Positions 25,261-34,966 of a stretch of DNA of 64,000 bases are shown one piece after another. The first letter of the stretch is position 1; the number at the start of each line of letters is the position of its first letter. Origin of the DNA: Thermococcus sp. (lineage in GTDB: Archaea > Methanobacteriota_B > Thermococci > Thermococcales > Thermococcaceae); contig NZ_JALUFF010000064.1 in the NCBI RefSeq assembly GCF_027052235.1, positions 17,629 through 81,628 of the forward strand, in the 5' to 3' direction. The position numbers and the translations under genes were made by a program. The notes below the pieces were generated by a model. The model had not been told where the DNA came from. It saw only the letters and a program-made list of their open reading frames with translations, and did not search any database.

Positions 25261-26388
25261 TCAGCGGGTTATCCTTACCTCCCTCATGAGCTCAAGCGGT
25301 TCTGGGTGCTTTTCAAAGTACTCCCTGACGGGCTTGAGTAGTTCGATGAGGTACTCAGCTACACCGTTCTTGAGGTCGAGCGGATGGAGCTTTCCTTCGG
25401 CGAAGTCCCTCTTGAGTTCCTCGAAGGTTGTGTATGTTACATCACCGCCGAACTTGGCCGGCCTGTGGATGGTGAACTCTGTCGGCTCTTCGCGGAAGAT
25501 TATGTACTCGGCCCAGTCGAGGACGGGATTGTAGTTGACCTCTTTAGCGGGACAGAAGGCCTTCCTGAGCTTTTGCTTTATCTCCTCTGGGCTGTCGTGG
25601 ATAAAGACGGCCGAGTAGGGCTTGCTCTTGCTCATCTTCATCTGGGTCTTCAGCTCTTTGAACTGCTCCTCGCTCTCTATCGGCCAGATCGGTGGCTCCT
25701 GCAGGCCGAGGAGGAGGTGGTGGTGCAGAGCGACCGGCTTGAGCTTCTCGCCCTTCCATTCGAGGGGGTGGTACCTGAGCTTCTGAGCCACCTCAATCGC
25801 TATGACGTGGGCCTTCCTCTGATCGAGGCCGGCGTGGGCTATGGTGACACCCTGGTAGAAGATGTCCGCCACCTGCATCATCGGGTATATCAGCTTGGCG
25901 AAGTCTATGGCCTCTCCCATCTGCCTTCCCATTATCGTTATCGACCTCATGACCCTGCTCAGAGTGACGTTCTTCGAGATGTCTATGACGGTCTGCCAGT
26001 AATCGCCCTTCTCAAGTATCTCACTCGCGAGCACGAACTCCACCTTATCCGGGTCGCCACCCATGACCTTTATGCTCTGCTTCATGCCCTCCTTGAAGTA
26101 GGTCAGTGCAACCTTCTGGATTGTCTCAAGGTCTCCACCGAGCTTGTCGTTTATCCAGCTGTGCCAGTCTGCGAGGAAAACCCTCGTTTTAACGCCAGCC
26201 TTCTGGAGGTCGGCTATCTTGGCTCCAGCCATCAGTCCGGTTCCGAGGTGAATGTAACCGCTTATCTCAAAGCCTATGTAGTGCTGGAGCGGTGCACCAA
26301 CCTCAAGGAGAAGCCTCAGGTTTTCCTCCGTTAGGAGTTCCTCCGTGGGCTTTCTCTTGATGAGCTCAATCTTCTCCTCGATGTCCAT
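25261..26388 (-). CDS. tyrS: Tyrosyl-tRNA synthetase
   Basis: This 375-residue class I synthetase has the archaeal HIGH-like motif YIHLGTG near residue 45 and KMSKSKP near residue 235. It charges tRNA-Tyr with tyrosine. Length equals archaeal TyrRS, which lacks the bacterial C-terminal S4 domain. ATG 26388 follows GGTGATAGAG; a GTG at 26397 is in frame but overlaps that site. Conserved phrases DWHSWINDKLGGD and QVADIFYQGVTIAHAGLDQR bind tyrosine and ATP. Confidence 0.96.
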   Translation of the reverse strand: MDIEEKIELIKRKPTEELLTEENLRLLLEVGAPLQHYIGFEISGYIHLGTGLMAGAKIADLQKAGVKTRVFLADWHSWINDKLGGDLETIQKVALTYFKEGMKQSIKVMGGDPDKVEFVLASEILEKGDYWQTVIDISKNVTLSRVMRSITIMGRQMGEAIDFAKLIYPMMQVADIFYQGVTIAHAGLDQRKAHVIAIEVAQKLRYHPLEWKGEKLKPVALHHHLLLGLQEPPIWPIESEEQFKELKTQMKMSKSKPYSAVFIHDSPEEIKQKLRKAFCPAKEVNYNPVLDWAEYIIFREEPTEFTIHRPAKFGGDVTYTTFEELKRDFAEGKLHPLDLKNGVAEYLIELLKPVREYFEKHPEPLELMREVRITR

Positions 26389-26510
26389 CTCTATCACCTA
26401 AGCCGGAAAAGGCGAAAGCCTTTAAGGGCTTTGCGGAAGTTTTTCAAGCGAGTTAAACTTTCATTCATAAGATTTATAACTTCTTTTCCGTTAGATAACC
26501 CGGTGATACC

Positions 26511-27617
26511 ATGAGGAAGGCTGCGATACTCATAGCGGCTTTCGTTTTGTTTGGTCTCTTTGGAACCGCAATGACCAGCGCCGCAGGGACAACACCGACC
26601 GTTGCAGTTGATCTGGCCCACGGTGAGAACCCGAAGGGCCTTCTGGACGTTACCTATAAGAACGAAACCCTGACGGCGGGAATACTCAGCACGATCAAGG
26701 ACATGAAGTTCGTTTACTTTGGAGACCCCAAGTACGAGGAAGAGCTTGGAATCAAGGGGCTTGGTCAGAAGATAACCTACGATGCCCTCAAGGGCGTTGA
26801 CATCCTCATCATAGGACAGCCAAGCAGCCCGTTCTACCCGGACGAGGTTCAGGCCATCAAGCAGTGGCTCGCCGAGGGCGGGCATGTCCTCTGGGTTGCC
26901 GGTGACAGCGATTACGGAAACGGTGTCAAGACCCAGCAGTTCGTTGACAGCCTCCTCGACCAGCTCGGAATTACCAACCTCCGCGTTGACCTCTGTTCCG
27001 TTGAGGACCCGGTCAGCAACGCCGGTGGAAAGTCCTACCGTGTAGTTGCCATCGTCAAGCCCAGTCCCGACACTCCGGAGAAGGACATGATAACCAAGGG
27101 CTTCAAGAACGGCGGTAAGATACTCGCCCACGGTCCGGGCGTCGTTGCTTGGGTTGATGACAACGGCAACTGGCACCCGCTTAACGACAGCAGCAGGCCA
27201 AAGAATGCCTATATTATCGTCAGAACTACCAAGAACGGTCAGATAGTCGAGAACAACGCTCCAGCGGCAAACGCCTATCAGGCCGGTGACCAGGGCGAGT
27301 TCCCGATAGTTGCCGTCCAGATCGTTAGCGAGGAGGGCAAGAAGCCAAACGTCATAATCGTCAGCGGTGAGACCCCCATCGGTGGCTACGAGCCTATGTG
27401 GGTCAGCAAGTACTACGATGTTCCGCTCGATGGTCCAACTTTCATAACTAACTTCCTCCACTGGAGCCTTGAGATGACCAAGGGTACCCCCACAAGCTCA
27501 AGCTCCAGCGCATCCCCACAGTCCAGTGCCAGCACTTCAAGCAAGGGCAAAGTCTGCGGGCCGGCTGCGATAGTCGGACTCGCGGTAGTTCCGCTCCTCC
27601 TCAGGAGGAGGAAGTGA
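26511..27617 (+). CDS. CGP-CTERM-anchored surface protein, DUF4350/GATase1-like
   Basis: This 368-residue protein has a signal peptide (residues 1-25, ending TSAAG). A Rossmann-like domain reads VDILIIGQPSSPFYPDEVQAI and EGGHVLWVAGDSDYG, as in DUF4350 and class I glutamine-amidotransferase-like folds. A Ser-rich linker and KVCGPAAIVGLAVVPLLLRR complete the CGP-CTERM signal. It is likely exposed at the cell surface. No catalytic Cys-His pair is evident. TATA-like ATTTATAAC lies near 26470 and GGTGATACC before the ATG. It precedes an ABC transporter cluster by 70 bp; a role in uptake is only suggested by position. Confidence 0.75.
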   Translation: MRKAAILIAAFVLFGLFGTAMTSAAGTTPTVAVDLAHGENPKGLLDVTYKNETLTAGILSTIKDMKFVYFGDPKYEEELGIKGLGQKITYDALKGVDILIIGQPSSPFYPDEVQAIKQWLAEGGHVLWVAGDSDYGNGVKTQQFVDSLLDQLGITNLRVDLCSVEDPVSNAGGKSYRVVAIVKPSPDTPEKDMITKGFKNGGKILAHGPGVVAWVDDNGNWHPLNDSSRPKNAYIIVRTTKNGQIVENNAPAANAYQAGDQGEFPIVAVQIVSEEGKKPNVIIVSGETPIGGYEPMWVSKYYDVPLDGPTFITNFLHWSLEMTKGTPTSSSSSASPQSSASTSSKGKVCGPAAIVGLAVVPLLLRRRK

Positions 27618-27630
27618 CCCCTCCTTTTTT
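27606..27630 (+). terminator. Hairpin plus T-run after the CGP-CTERM protein gene
   Basis: AGGAGG (27606-27611) can pair with CCTCCT (27620-27625) around an 8-base loop that includes the stop codon, followed by a T-run to 27630. T-runs alone terminate archaeal transcription, so the hairpin may be incidental. Confidence 0.45.
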
Positions 27631-27687
27631 ATATTGTTGAACCAACACCTTTTTTAGGAAGGTTTCCAATAGGGGGTGGGGATCGCC

Positions 27688-29157
27688 ATGAGGAAGCTGT
27701 TCGGTCTTCTCGTCATTCTGTTGCTCGGCCTTAGTGTGGTTGCCAGTGGGTGTATAAGCGGAGGAGGAACCTCCAGCGGAACGGGCACCGGCACCGCCGG
27801 CGGTAAGGGAATAACCCTCGTAATCGTTACCAGGCACGACACAACGATCCAGTACAAGGTCAAGCAACTCTTCCTTCAGAGCGACATAGCGAAGAAGTAC
27901 CACATCACCAACCTCAAGTTCATCAACGTTCCAGAGGCCCTCTGGCCCCAGTACATCAAGCAAGGAGCGGACATTGGCTGGGGTGGAGGACCGACCCTCT
28001 TCGATGACATGTACAAGATGGGCTATCTCCAGCCGATAACCGACCAGAAGATACTCGACCTCCTCGGCAAGCAGATACCGACCGAGCTGGCCGGCATGGC
28101 AATGATAAGGAAGAACGGAACCAAGGTTTATTGGATAGCCGCGGCCCTCTCGTCCTTCGGTTTCACCGTCAACAAGCAGATTCTCCAGAAGCAGAACCTC
28201 CCGTTCCCCAAGAAGTGGGAGGACATTGCTTCAGTTGACTGGGCCCGTGACCCGCCGATGTACGGCATAGCCGACCCGACTAGGAGCACCTCCAACACGA
28301 GGATTTACCAGATCATCCTCCAGGCCTTTGGATGGGAGGAGGGCTGGCGCATAATGACGATAATAGCCGCTAACTCAAGGATATACGAGGCAAGTGACGC
28401 CGTCAGGGATGCCGTCATAAACGGTGAGATTGCGGCTGGAAACACCATTGACTTCTACGGCTACACCGCAATGAAGCAGAACCCGAATTGTATCTACGTC
28501 ATCCCCGAGGGGGAGAGCATCATCAACGGAGACCCGATAGCCCTGCTCAAGTACAGCAAGCACCCCACCGAGGCCCAGGCCTTTATCTACTGGGTTCTTA
28601 CCGAGGGACAGGCCGTCTGGATGAGCCCCGACATCAACAGGCTCCCGATAAACGAGGCGATATTCAACAAGACCATCACAGAGCAGGAGGCTAAGGTTCT
28701 CTTCAACGGCAAGTACGCAGGAAAGACCTACGCCGAGGCAAGGCCGGCGCTTCTCAAGGCCTACAAGCTCTCCATAACCAGCAAGGGAATACCCTTCGAC
28801 GACGCGAGGGCCCTCAAGACAGTTAACTCCCTCCAGTACTACTTCAAGGCAACCCTCATCGACGCGAACGGCCCGCTCCACCAAGCATGGATGGCAATCG
28901 TAAAGGCTTACAAGGACGGAAAGATAACCAAGGATCAGTTCGAGAAGCTCAAGAAAGAGCTGACAGACCCGATACAGTTCAAAGACCCGCTGAGCGGACA
29001 GACGGTTACCTTCACCGAGGACTACGCAGCTAAAATAAACGACAAGATAGCCACCGATGCGGGCTTCCAGAGCCAGCTCATGCAGGAGTGGCGCCAGGCT
29101 GCAATCGACAAGTACAACAAGGTGCTGAGCGACCTCAAGAGCATGGAAGGTAGCTGA
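27688..29157 (+). CDS. ABC transporter substrate-binding lipoprotein
   Basis: This protein of about 489 residues has a lipoprotein signal peptide with lipobox VVASGC and a Gly/Thr-rich linker. The body is a type II solute-binding protein of the iron/thiamine/spermidine class (TIQYKVKQLFLQSDIAKKYH, WGGGPTLFDDMYKMGYLQPI, RSTSNTRIYQIILQAFGW). ATG 27688 is chosen because GGGGTGGGG lies before it. It is longer than typical members, with an extra helical C-terminus (ALKTVNSLQYYFKATLIDA onward). It heads an SBP-permease-ATPase cluster. The substrate cannot be told from sequence. Confidence 0.85.
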   Translation: MRKLFGLLVILLLGLSVVASGCISGGGTSSGTGTGTAGGKGITLVIVTRHDTTIQYKVKQLFLQSDIAKKYHITNLKFINVPEALWPQYIKQGADIGWGGGPTLFDDMYKMGYLQPITDQKILDLLGKQIPTELAGMAMIRKNGTKVYWIAAALSSFGFTVNKQILQKQNLPFPKKWEDIASVDWARDPPMYGIADPTRSTSNTRIYQIILQAFGWEEGWRIMTIIAANSRIYEASDAVRDAVINGEIAAGNTIDFYGYTAMKQNPNCIYVIPEGESIINGDPIALLKYSKHPTEAQAFIYWVLTEGQAVWMSPDINRLPINEAIFNKTITEQEAKVLFNGKYAGKTYAEARPALLKAYKLSITSKGIPFDDARALKTVNSLQYYFKATLIDANGPLHQAWMAIVKAYKDGKITKDQFEKLKKELTDPIQFKDPLSGQTVTFTEDYAAKINDKIATDAGFQSQLMQEWRQAAIDKYNKVLSDLKSMEGS

Positions 29158-29288
29158 TTTACAGGAAGCAGTCAAGACCTTCCTCTACTTTTCTCCCTCT
29201 TTCCACGCCCTTTTCAGAAACATTTAAATGTTTCTCGCCAATCCCCGCTTAGGTTGAGAGTGGCTATAAAAGGCGAGGTGATTCTGTC

Positions 29289-31136
29289 ATGAAGGTTAGC
29301 AAGTGGAGCGAAAGACTCTTTGGAACGCCCCTTCCGGATGCCGTCGTCATGACGTCCTTCCTGTTTCCCCTGCTGTACCTCATAGCCTTTTTGGTGATAC
29401 CCGTCCTCGTGATGCTGGCAACGGCCTTCGAGTACAACGGCCATATATCGCTCTACTGGTTCAAGAGCATCTTCGGGTCGAGCTATTACTTCAATCCGCT
29501 CCATCCAGGGGGATACCTTGTGACGACGAGACCCTACGGTGACCAGGAGGTTTACTACCTCCTTGGCAAGGATTTCGGAGTCGTCCTGAACTCGATAATA
29601 GTCTCGATAAGCGTCATGATACTGACGACAATACTCGGAACGAGCTTCGCATTCATAATGGCCCGCTACGACTTCCCGGGCAAGAACATAATGAGGGTTC
29701 TCCTCTTCATCCCGCTCCTCGTGACGCCCTTCGTCAACGTTGTCGTCGTCAAAAAGATGTTCCTGCCCGACGGGCTTATCAACTGGATATTCTACAAGCA
29801 CCTCCACCTCTTCCCCAAACCGGTCTGGATCGATGGTCTGATAGGCGTCATCATAGCCCAGACAATAACTTACTACCCGATAGTCTACCTCAACGCTTAC
29901 GCGAGCTTCATAAACATCGACCCCAGCCTTGAGGAGCAGGCCGAGAACCTTGGGAGCAGGGGCTTCCACCTCTTCAGGACTGTGACCTTCCCGCTCGCCC
30001 TGCCCGGTATAACCGCCGGTGCGATCCTCGTTGGAATCTTCAGCCTTGAAGACCTCGCCGCGCCAATCGTCTTTCAGGGCAGCAACATCGCGAAGAAGCT
30101 CATGTCATACCAGATTTACAGCTCCTTCGTCTCCGGCTTCGCCGTCGGGAATCCCCAGATGGCAGCTCTGGCACTCGTAATGCTCACGATAGCCCTCATA
30201 ATGTTCCTTGCCGTCAGATGGTACGTCGGCCTGAGGCAGTACGCTATGCTGAGCAAGGGCGGCAGGTGGAAGCCGAGGGTTGCAAAGCCCAAGTGGTGGC
30301 AGGCGTTACTCATAGCATTTGTAGCAATCCCAACGCTCCTCCTGACGATATTCCCGCAGATAGGCGTTGTCCTTCTGGCCTTCTCGAAGAGCTGGTACGG
30401 AACGTGGCCGAGCGAGTTTACGCTGGAGAACATGAAGGCGATCCTCACCCAGCCTGATATAGTGAGGGTCATAGAGAACAGCCTTCTCTATTCGACCGTT
30501 GCCATCGTCATAATAATCCTCCTCTCGCTGACGGCCTCCTATGCCTCCGGAAGGTTCAAGAAGGCAAAGCTCTCCCCGATACTCGATAGCCTTGCGACGA
30601 TACCGATAGCGGTGCCGGGAATAGTCATAGCGATGAGCTATTTCTTCTTCTTCTCAAGCGTGCCCCCATTTAAGGGCAGCATTCTCGACCCCACAAACCT
30701 GCTGTACTTCTTCCCGGGAGCGGCTCTCATCCTCGCCTACTCGATAAGGCGTCTTCCCTTTGCGGCACGCTCAATATCGGCTGGAATTCAGCAGGTTCAC
30801 GTGTCCCTTGAGGAGGCAGCTATGAACCTCGGGGCTGGCAGGTGGAAGGCACTCACCAGCGTCCTTCTACCTCTGATATACCTCAACCTCCTCGGAGGTG
30901 CGATGCTCAGCTTCGTTTACTGTATGAGCGAGACCAGCGTCGGCATCACACTCGGTTCGATAAACTCCACATGGTACCCGATAACGGCGAAGATGAAGGA
31001 GCTGATCATAGGCGCTGTGGGTAGCGCCAACCTCGCCGCCGCGCTGGGTGTGTTCCTGATGGTCGTCCAGATAACGGCCATTGTGATAGCCAACGTGATA
31101 ACCAAGCAGAGGTACTCCTTCATAGGTCTCACATGA
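29289..31136 (+). CDS. ABC transporter permease, fused two-domain type (FbpB/ThiP-like)
   Basis: This 615-residue protein has about 12 transmembrane helices in two halves of about 300 residues, each with an EAA loop (YPIVYLNAYASFINIDPSLE...EEQAENLGSRGF; VHVSLEEAAMNLGAGRW). Fused permeases of this kind serve iron(III), thiamine and related importers, so one chain forms the whole channel. GAGGTGATTCTGTC precedes the ATG. It is 131 bp downstream of the binding lipoprotein and 10 bp upstream of the ATPase start. Confidence 0.9.
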   Translation: MKVSKWSERLFGTPLPDAVVMTSFLFPLLYLIAFLVIPVLVMLATAFEYNGHISLYWFKSIFGSSYYFNPLHPGGYLVTTRPYGDQEVYYLLGKDFGVVLNSIIVSISVMILTTILGTSFAFIMARYDFPGKNIMRVLLFIPLLVTPFVNVVVVKKMFLPDGLINWIFYKHLHLFPKPVWIDGLIGVIIAQTITYYPIVYLNAYASFINIDPSLEEQAENLGSRGFHLFRTVTFPLALPGITAGAILVGIFSLEDLAAPIVFQGSNIAKKLMSYQIYSSFVSGFAVGNPQMAALALVMLTIALIMFLAVRWYVGLRQYAMLSKGGRWKPRVAKPKWWQALLIAFVAIPTLLLTIFPQIGVVLLAFSKSWYGTWPSEFTLENMKAILTQPDIVRVIENSLLYSTVAIVIIILLSLTASYASGRFKKAKLSPILDSLATIPIAVPGIVIAMSYFFFFSSVPPFKGSILDPTNLLYFFPGAALILAYSIRRLPFAARSISAGIQQVHVSLEEAAMNLGAGRWKALTSVLLPLIYLNLLGGAMLSFVYCMSETSVGITLGSINSTWYPITAKMKELIIGAVGSANLAAALGVFLMVVQITAIVIANVITKQRYSFIGLT

Positions 31137-31146
31137 GGTGATGGAG

Positions 31147-32211
31147 ATGGTTGACGTTAAGCTTGAAAACATCGTCAAGACCTTTGATGGAACGACCGCC
31201 CTCAAGGGTATAAGCCTCAGCATAAAGCACAGGGAGCTCTTCACACTGCTCGGCCCGAGCGGGTGTGGAAAGTCGACGACACTGAGAATCATAGCGGGCC
31301 TCGATTATCCCGACACCGGGCACATCTACTTCGGCGATGAGGAGGTGACCTACCTCCCCTCCTACGAGAGGGGTGCCGTGCTTGTCTTCCAGAACTACGC
31401 CCTCTGGCCCCACATGACCGTCTTTGACAACGTCGCCTACGGCCTCAAGATAAGGAAGGTTCCCAAGGAAGAGATAAGGAAGAAGGTCGAGTGGGCCCTC
31501 GAACTGGTCAAGCTCAAGGGCTTCGAGAACCGCTATCCTACCCAGCTGAGCGGTGGACAGCAGCAGCGTGTCGCCATAGCCAGAGCTTTGGTCGTTGAGC
31601 CCAAGGTTCTGCTCCTCGACGAGCCGTTGAGCAACCTCGACGCGAAGCTCAGGCTTGAGATGCGCTCGGAGATAAGGCGCATACAGCGCGAGCTCGGAAT
31701 AACGGTTATCTACGTCACCCACGACCAGGAGGAGGCAATGGCGATAAGTGACAGAATAGCCGTCATGAACGTCGGGACAATAGAGCAGATTGGAACACCG
31801 AGGGAAATCTACGAGAAGCCAAGGACGGAGTTCGTTGCGAGCTTCATGGGCAAGACCAACGTTATCCCGGCCAAGGTCGTTGAGAGGAACGGCGACCGCG
31901 TTACCGTTGAGTTCGGTAGCTTCCGCCTCGACGGTCTCCACTACACCGAGAAGAGCGACAACGTTGTGCTGGTCATCAGGCCGGAGAGGATAAAGCTCAA
32001 GCCCGGCGACAACACCGTCTCCCTCACTGGAACGGTTGACCTCATCGAGTACTATGGCTTCTTCACGGAGATAGTGGCCCTCTTCGAGGGCGAGCTGAGG
32101 ATAATCGCCAGAACGATAAGCGACAAAGAGGTCGCCGGCCTGAGGCCGACTAACCCGGTGACATTCTACATAGACAGGGACGACATAATAGTCCTCCCCA
32201 AGCAGCTCTAA
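31147..32211 (+). CDS. ABC transporter ATP-binding protein (FbpC/MalK/PotA class)
   Basis: This 354-residue ATPase has Walker A GPSGCGKST near residue 35, signature LSGGQQQR near 133, Walker B VLLLDEPLSNLDA near 155 and the switch His in VTHDQEEAMA. A C-terminal TOBE-like regulatory domain runs from about 240. It energises the permease just upstream. ATG 31147 follows GAGGTGATG; in-frame starts at 31138 and 31141 lie within that ribosome-binding site. Nothing in the sequence decides between iron, thiamine, polyamine or sugar transport. Confidence 0.93.
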   Translation: MVDVKLENIVKTFDGTTALKGISLSIKHRELFTLLGPSGCGKSTTLRIIAGLDYPDTGHIYFGDEEVTYLPSYERGAVLVFQNYALWPHMTVFDNVAYGLKIRKVPKEEIRKKVEWALELVKLKGFENRYPTQLSGGQQQRVAIARALVVEPKVLLLDEPLSNLDAKLRLEMRSEIRRIQRELGITVIYVTHDQEEAMAISDRIAVMNVGTIEQIGTPREIYEKPRTEFVASFMGKTNVIPAKVVERNGDRVTVEFGSFRLDGLHYTEKSDNVVLVIRPERIKLKPGDNTVSLTGTVDLIEYYGFFTEIVALFEGELRIIARTISDKEVAGLRPTNPVTFYIDRDDIIVLPKQL

Positions 32212-32234
32212 TCCCTTTTCTTTTGGTGGTCGAC

Positions 32235-32792
32235 TTGCTCGTGGAGAACCTCCTATACGAGATGCTCCTCGTTACGAGAACAAACGTTACCCCGGTCGGG
32301 GTTGTCCGGAGGGGAAATTCTCTGAACTTCAAGCTCTTCCCTGGAAAGAGCTTCAGAGAGCTTAAGGTTGACAGCCACGTGGCAATCCAGGCAACCAACG
32401 ACCCCGAGCTACTCGTGAGAACCGCGTTGAACCTTCCCGTTGAGCTGGAGTTCGAGGAGCGGGAACCCTACCGCTGGATCAAAGGACTTCCGGGGTGGCT
32501 GGGAGAGGCCAGCTGTGCCGAGGAAACCTGGAGGGACGAGATTGGCGAGACCAAAGTTTTAAAGTGTAGCCTAAAGCCCGAGGAGGAAATCCCCGGCAGG
32601 CTCCCTCAGAGGCCCTTCACGAGGGCAGACTGCCTCCTCGTGGAGATGGCCGTTCTCTTTACGCGTTATCTTGTCTCCCCAAGAAAAGCCATCAGGGACG
32701 AGATACTCAGGCTTTACACTACCTACCGTCGCCTCGGCGGTTCCTCAGAGAGCGCCGAATACATAATCGGCCGTTTAGACCGAAGCCAGTAG
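32235..32792 (+). CDS. DUF447 family protein (split-barrel flavin-binding-like)
   Basis: This protein of about 185 residues matches archaeal DUF447: LLVENLLYEMLLVTRTNVTPVGVVR at the start, then FKLFPGKSFRELKVDSHVAI. The fold is related to FMN-binding split barrels, but the family has no proven reaction. The start is uncertain: GGTGG at 32225-32229 favours TTG 32235 or GTG 32241. The gap to the ABC ATPase is about 23 bp, so it may be co-transcribed. Confidence 0.75.
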   Translation: MLVENLLYEMLLVTRTNVTPVGVVRRGNSLNFKLFPGKSFRELKVDSHVAIQATNDPELLVRTALNLPVELEFEEREPYRWIKGLPGWLGEASCAEETWRDEIGETKVLKCSLKPEEEIPGRLPQRPFTRADCLLVEMAVLFTRYLVSPRKAIRDEILRLYTTYRRLGGSSESAEYIIGRLDRSQ

Positions 32793-32860
32793 GCAGTGTT
32801 ACCCAAAGATGGGTAGGGAAATGTTTTAAGCAATTTTTCTCCCCTTTCTCAGGTGATACC

Positions 32861-34897
32861 ATGAAGAGGCGCCTCTTGGCCCTGTTCGTTGTTCTGTTCA
32901 GTGCAATGGCCATCGCCAACGTGGGCACAGTTTCGGCAAGCGAGTACTCCTACACCTACAGCAAGTTCCTCTACCAGCCGGCCCCGGTAGTTCCCGCGAT
33001 GGCAGTCCCGGGAGGGAACTTCACGCTCTACTTTAGGGGTGACATCAACAGCATAGACTCAATAACCGCCGTTTCGATACTCCACGGTCCCTACCAGCTC
33101 CACATTCTAGATGCGAGCTTCAGTAAAGGAGGAAAAAACTATGCGGTGGTAGCGGTTCCCGAGGACATAGTGCCCGACGACTACTTCCTGATAATCAAGA
33201 CCAACAAGGGAACCCTTGTCCTCCCGAACGGCCTCAAGGTCTTCAAGGAGTGGCCGAAGACGCTTAAGCTCGCATGGGTGAGCGACACCCACGTGACCAG
33301 CGGTTCCAAGGTCGGCTTTGTCTGCGGGGAGTACTTCCAGAGGGACATCTACAAGCTCGAACAGATGTGCTCCAACCCGATACCGCTCCACAGTGTCGTT
33401 GCCACCGACAGCGCCTACACCTACTGGGCGATGAAGGGCGCGACGCTGTTGATAAACACGGGAGACGAGGTTGATACGAGCAGTGACCTCACCGGTTACA
33501 ACATCATGTTCAACATCGTAAAGAAGGCCACCGCAGCTGGACTGCCCGTCGTCGGAATCAAGGGCAACCACGACGATCCGCCGACGGTCTACACCCAGCT
33601 CCTCGGGCCGAGGTACTTTTACATAACAATTGGGAAGTTCATAATAATCGGCCTCGACACCGGTGGCGATAGAGGTTACCCGACGATGGACGAAATCGAG
33701 TGGATGGAGAAGGTTCTCGACGAGCACAAGGGCTACACGCCGATAGTCCTCTACCACCACCCGTTCTTCTTTGCACCGCGCTGGAACTACCTGGGTGGAA
33801 TTATCAAGGGCCTTGACCCAAGCACTGACTGGGATCAGATTAAGGACTACATCGGGCGCTACTGGGGTGCCAACCAGGAGGTCGCCAAGCGCTTCCTTGA
33901 GGACGTCGTCAAGTACAACATCCCGCTCACAATGAGTGGTCACATCCACCACGACATGTTCTGGCTCTACATCGACAAGAGCGGCAACAGGCATTACTTC
34001 GTGACCCTCACAAGCACCGGCGCGCCGGACAAGGAGACCAACCCGCAGACCATAAAGACCCACAGCCCGACTTGGTACGGTAGCAACCTCGTTGTTATAA
34101 GCGAGAACGGGAGCGTTTCGATGCCCTACGTTCACGTGAACATAAAGAACAACAAGGTTCAGAGCGATTTTATGAGCGTTCCTGTTCCGCAGGAGTTCAT
34201 AGTCTTCAGGCATGAGAGCGAGCTTGGCTCGGCGGTAAAGTTCATCAACGAGCTCAACGAGAGCATCAGCGGGCCGATAGTGCTGGAGATACCCAAGGGC
34301 GCCAAAGTTGACCCGAGCGTGACCAACGTCACCTACAAGGTCATCGGCGAGAGGCAGATTGGCGACAGGTACTACATGCTCGTCAACCTCACCGTGCCAA
34401 CTGGAGTGTCCCAGATAGTCGTTGACACCGCCAAGGACACCGAAAAGCCACAGGTTCAGATAGCCTATCTCCAGCCGAGTCGTCCGCGCCCGAAGTCCCC
34501 GTTCATGGCCTACATAGTGGCCAGCGACAACCTCGGCCTCAGGAACCTCTACGCGGTCGTATACGACTCCAACGGCAATCCAGTTAAGTTCGGAAAGGTT
34601 ACCAAGTTCCCGGCCGAACCTGCCAGCGGAAAGCCCGGCGACAACTTCTACATCCTTGAGTTCCCAGCTCTTGAGAAGGGCAACTACAAGCTTGAAATCG
34701 TCGCAGAGGACTTCTACGGCAACAGGGCAACCATAACCAAGGAGCTCGCCATAGGCACCGAGACCACCAAGGCCACAACTTCATCACAGGCGTCCAAGAC
34801 GAGTTCAACTTCAACTTCCACCACCAACAAGGTCTGCGGACCGGCCCTCGTGGTGGCACTGGCAGTCCTACCACTCCTCCTAAGGAAGAGAAAGTGA
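32861..34897 (+). CDS. CGP-CTERM-anchored metallophosphoesterase
   Basis: This 678-residue exported protein has a signal peptide (residues about 1-27), an N-terminal beta domain, and a calcineurin-like phosphoesterase domain. Its motifs are all there: VSDTHV, NTGDEVD, GIKGNHDDP, YHHPFF and SGHIHHD, giving a two-metal site. A C-terminal Ig-like region (PQVQIAYLQPSRPRP) is followed by a Ser/Thr-rich linker and the CGP-CTERM tail. It probably acts on phosphate esters or cyclic nucleotides outside the cell; its substrate is unknown. GGTGATACC precedes the ATG. The tail is almost identical to that of the thiamine-type binding protein at 812-1966. Confidence 0.88.
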   Translation: MKRRLLALFVVLFSAMAIANVGTVSASEYSYTYSKFLYQPAPVVPAMAVPGGNFTLYFRGDINSIDSITAVSILHGPYQLHILDASFSKGGKNYAVVAVPEDIVPDDYFLIIKTNKGTLVLPNGLKVFKEWPKTLKLAWVSDTHVTSGSKVGFVCGEYFQRDIYKLEQMCSNPIPLHSVVATDSAYTYWAMKGATLLINTGDEVDTSSDLTGYNIMFNIVKKATAAGLPVVGIKGNHDDPPTVYTQLLGPRYFYITIGKFIIIGLDTGGDRGYPTMDEIEWMEKVLDEHKGYTPIVLYHHPFFFAPRWNYLGGIIKGLDPSTDWDQIKDYIGRYWGANQEVAKRFLEDVVKYNIPLTMSGHIHHDMFWLYIDKSGNRHYFVTLTSTGAPDKETNPQTIKTHSPTWYGSNLVVISENGSVSMPYVHVNIKNNKVQSDFMSVPVPQEFIVFRHESELGSAVKFINELNESISGPIVLEIPKGAKVDPSVTNVTYKVIGERQIGDRYYMLVNLTVPTGVSQIVVDTAKDTEKPQVQIAYLQPSRPRPKSPFMAYIVASDNLGLRNLYAVVYDSNGNPVKFGKVTKFPAEPASGKPGDNFYILEFPALEKGNYKLEIVAEDFYGNRATITKELAIGTETTKATTSSQASKTSSTSTSTTNKVCGPALVVALAVLPLLLRKRK

Positions 34898-34966
34898 ACT
34901 TTTTCCCTCTACTTTTCTTTCGATATCCATTTAAACGACTTCTCCAATTTATCTCCGGTGAAGGCC

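Noticed and set aside
26394..27461. A 355-codon minus-strand frame opposite the CGP-CTERM protein gene.
   Set aside because: Low-complexity valine/leucine-rich translation without motifs, and the plus-strand protein has a signal peptide and anchor.
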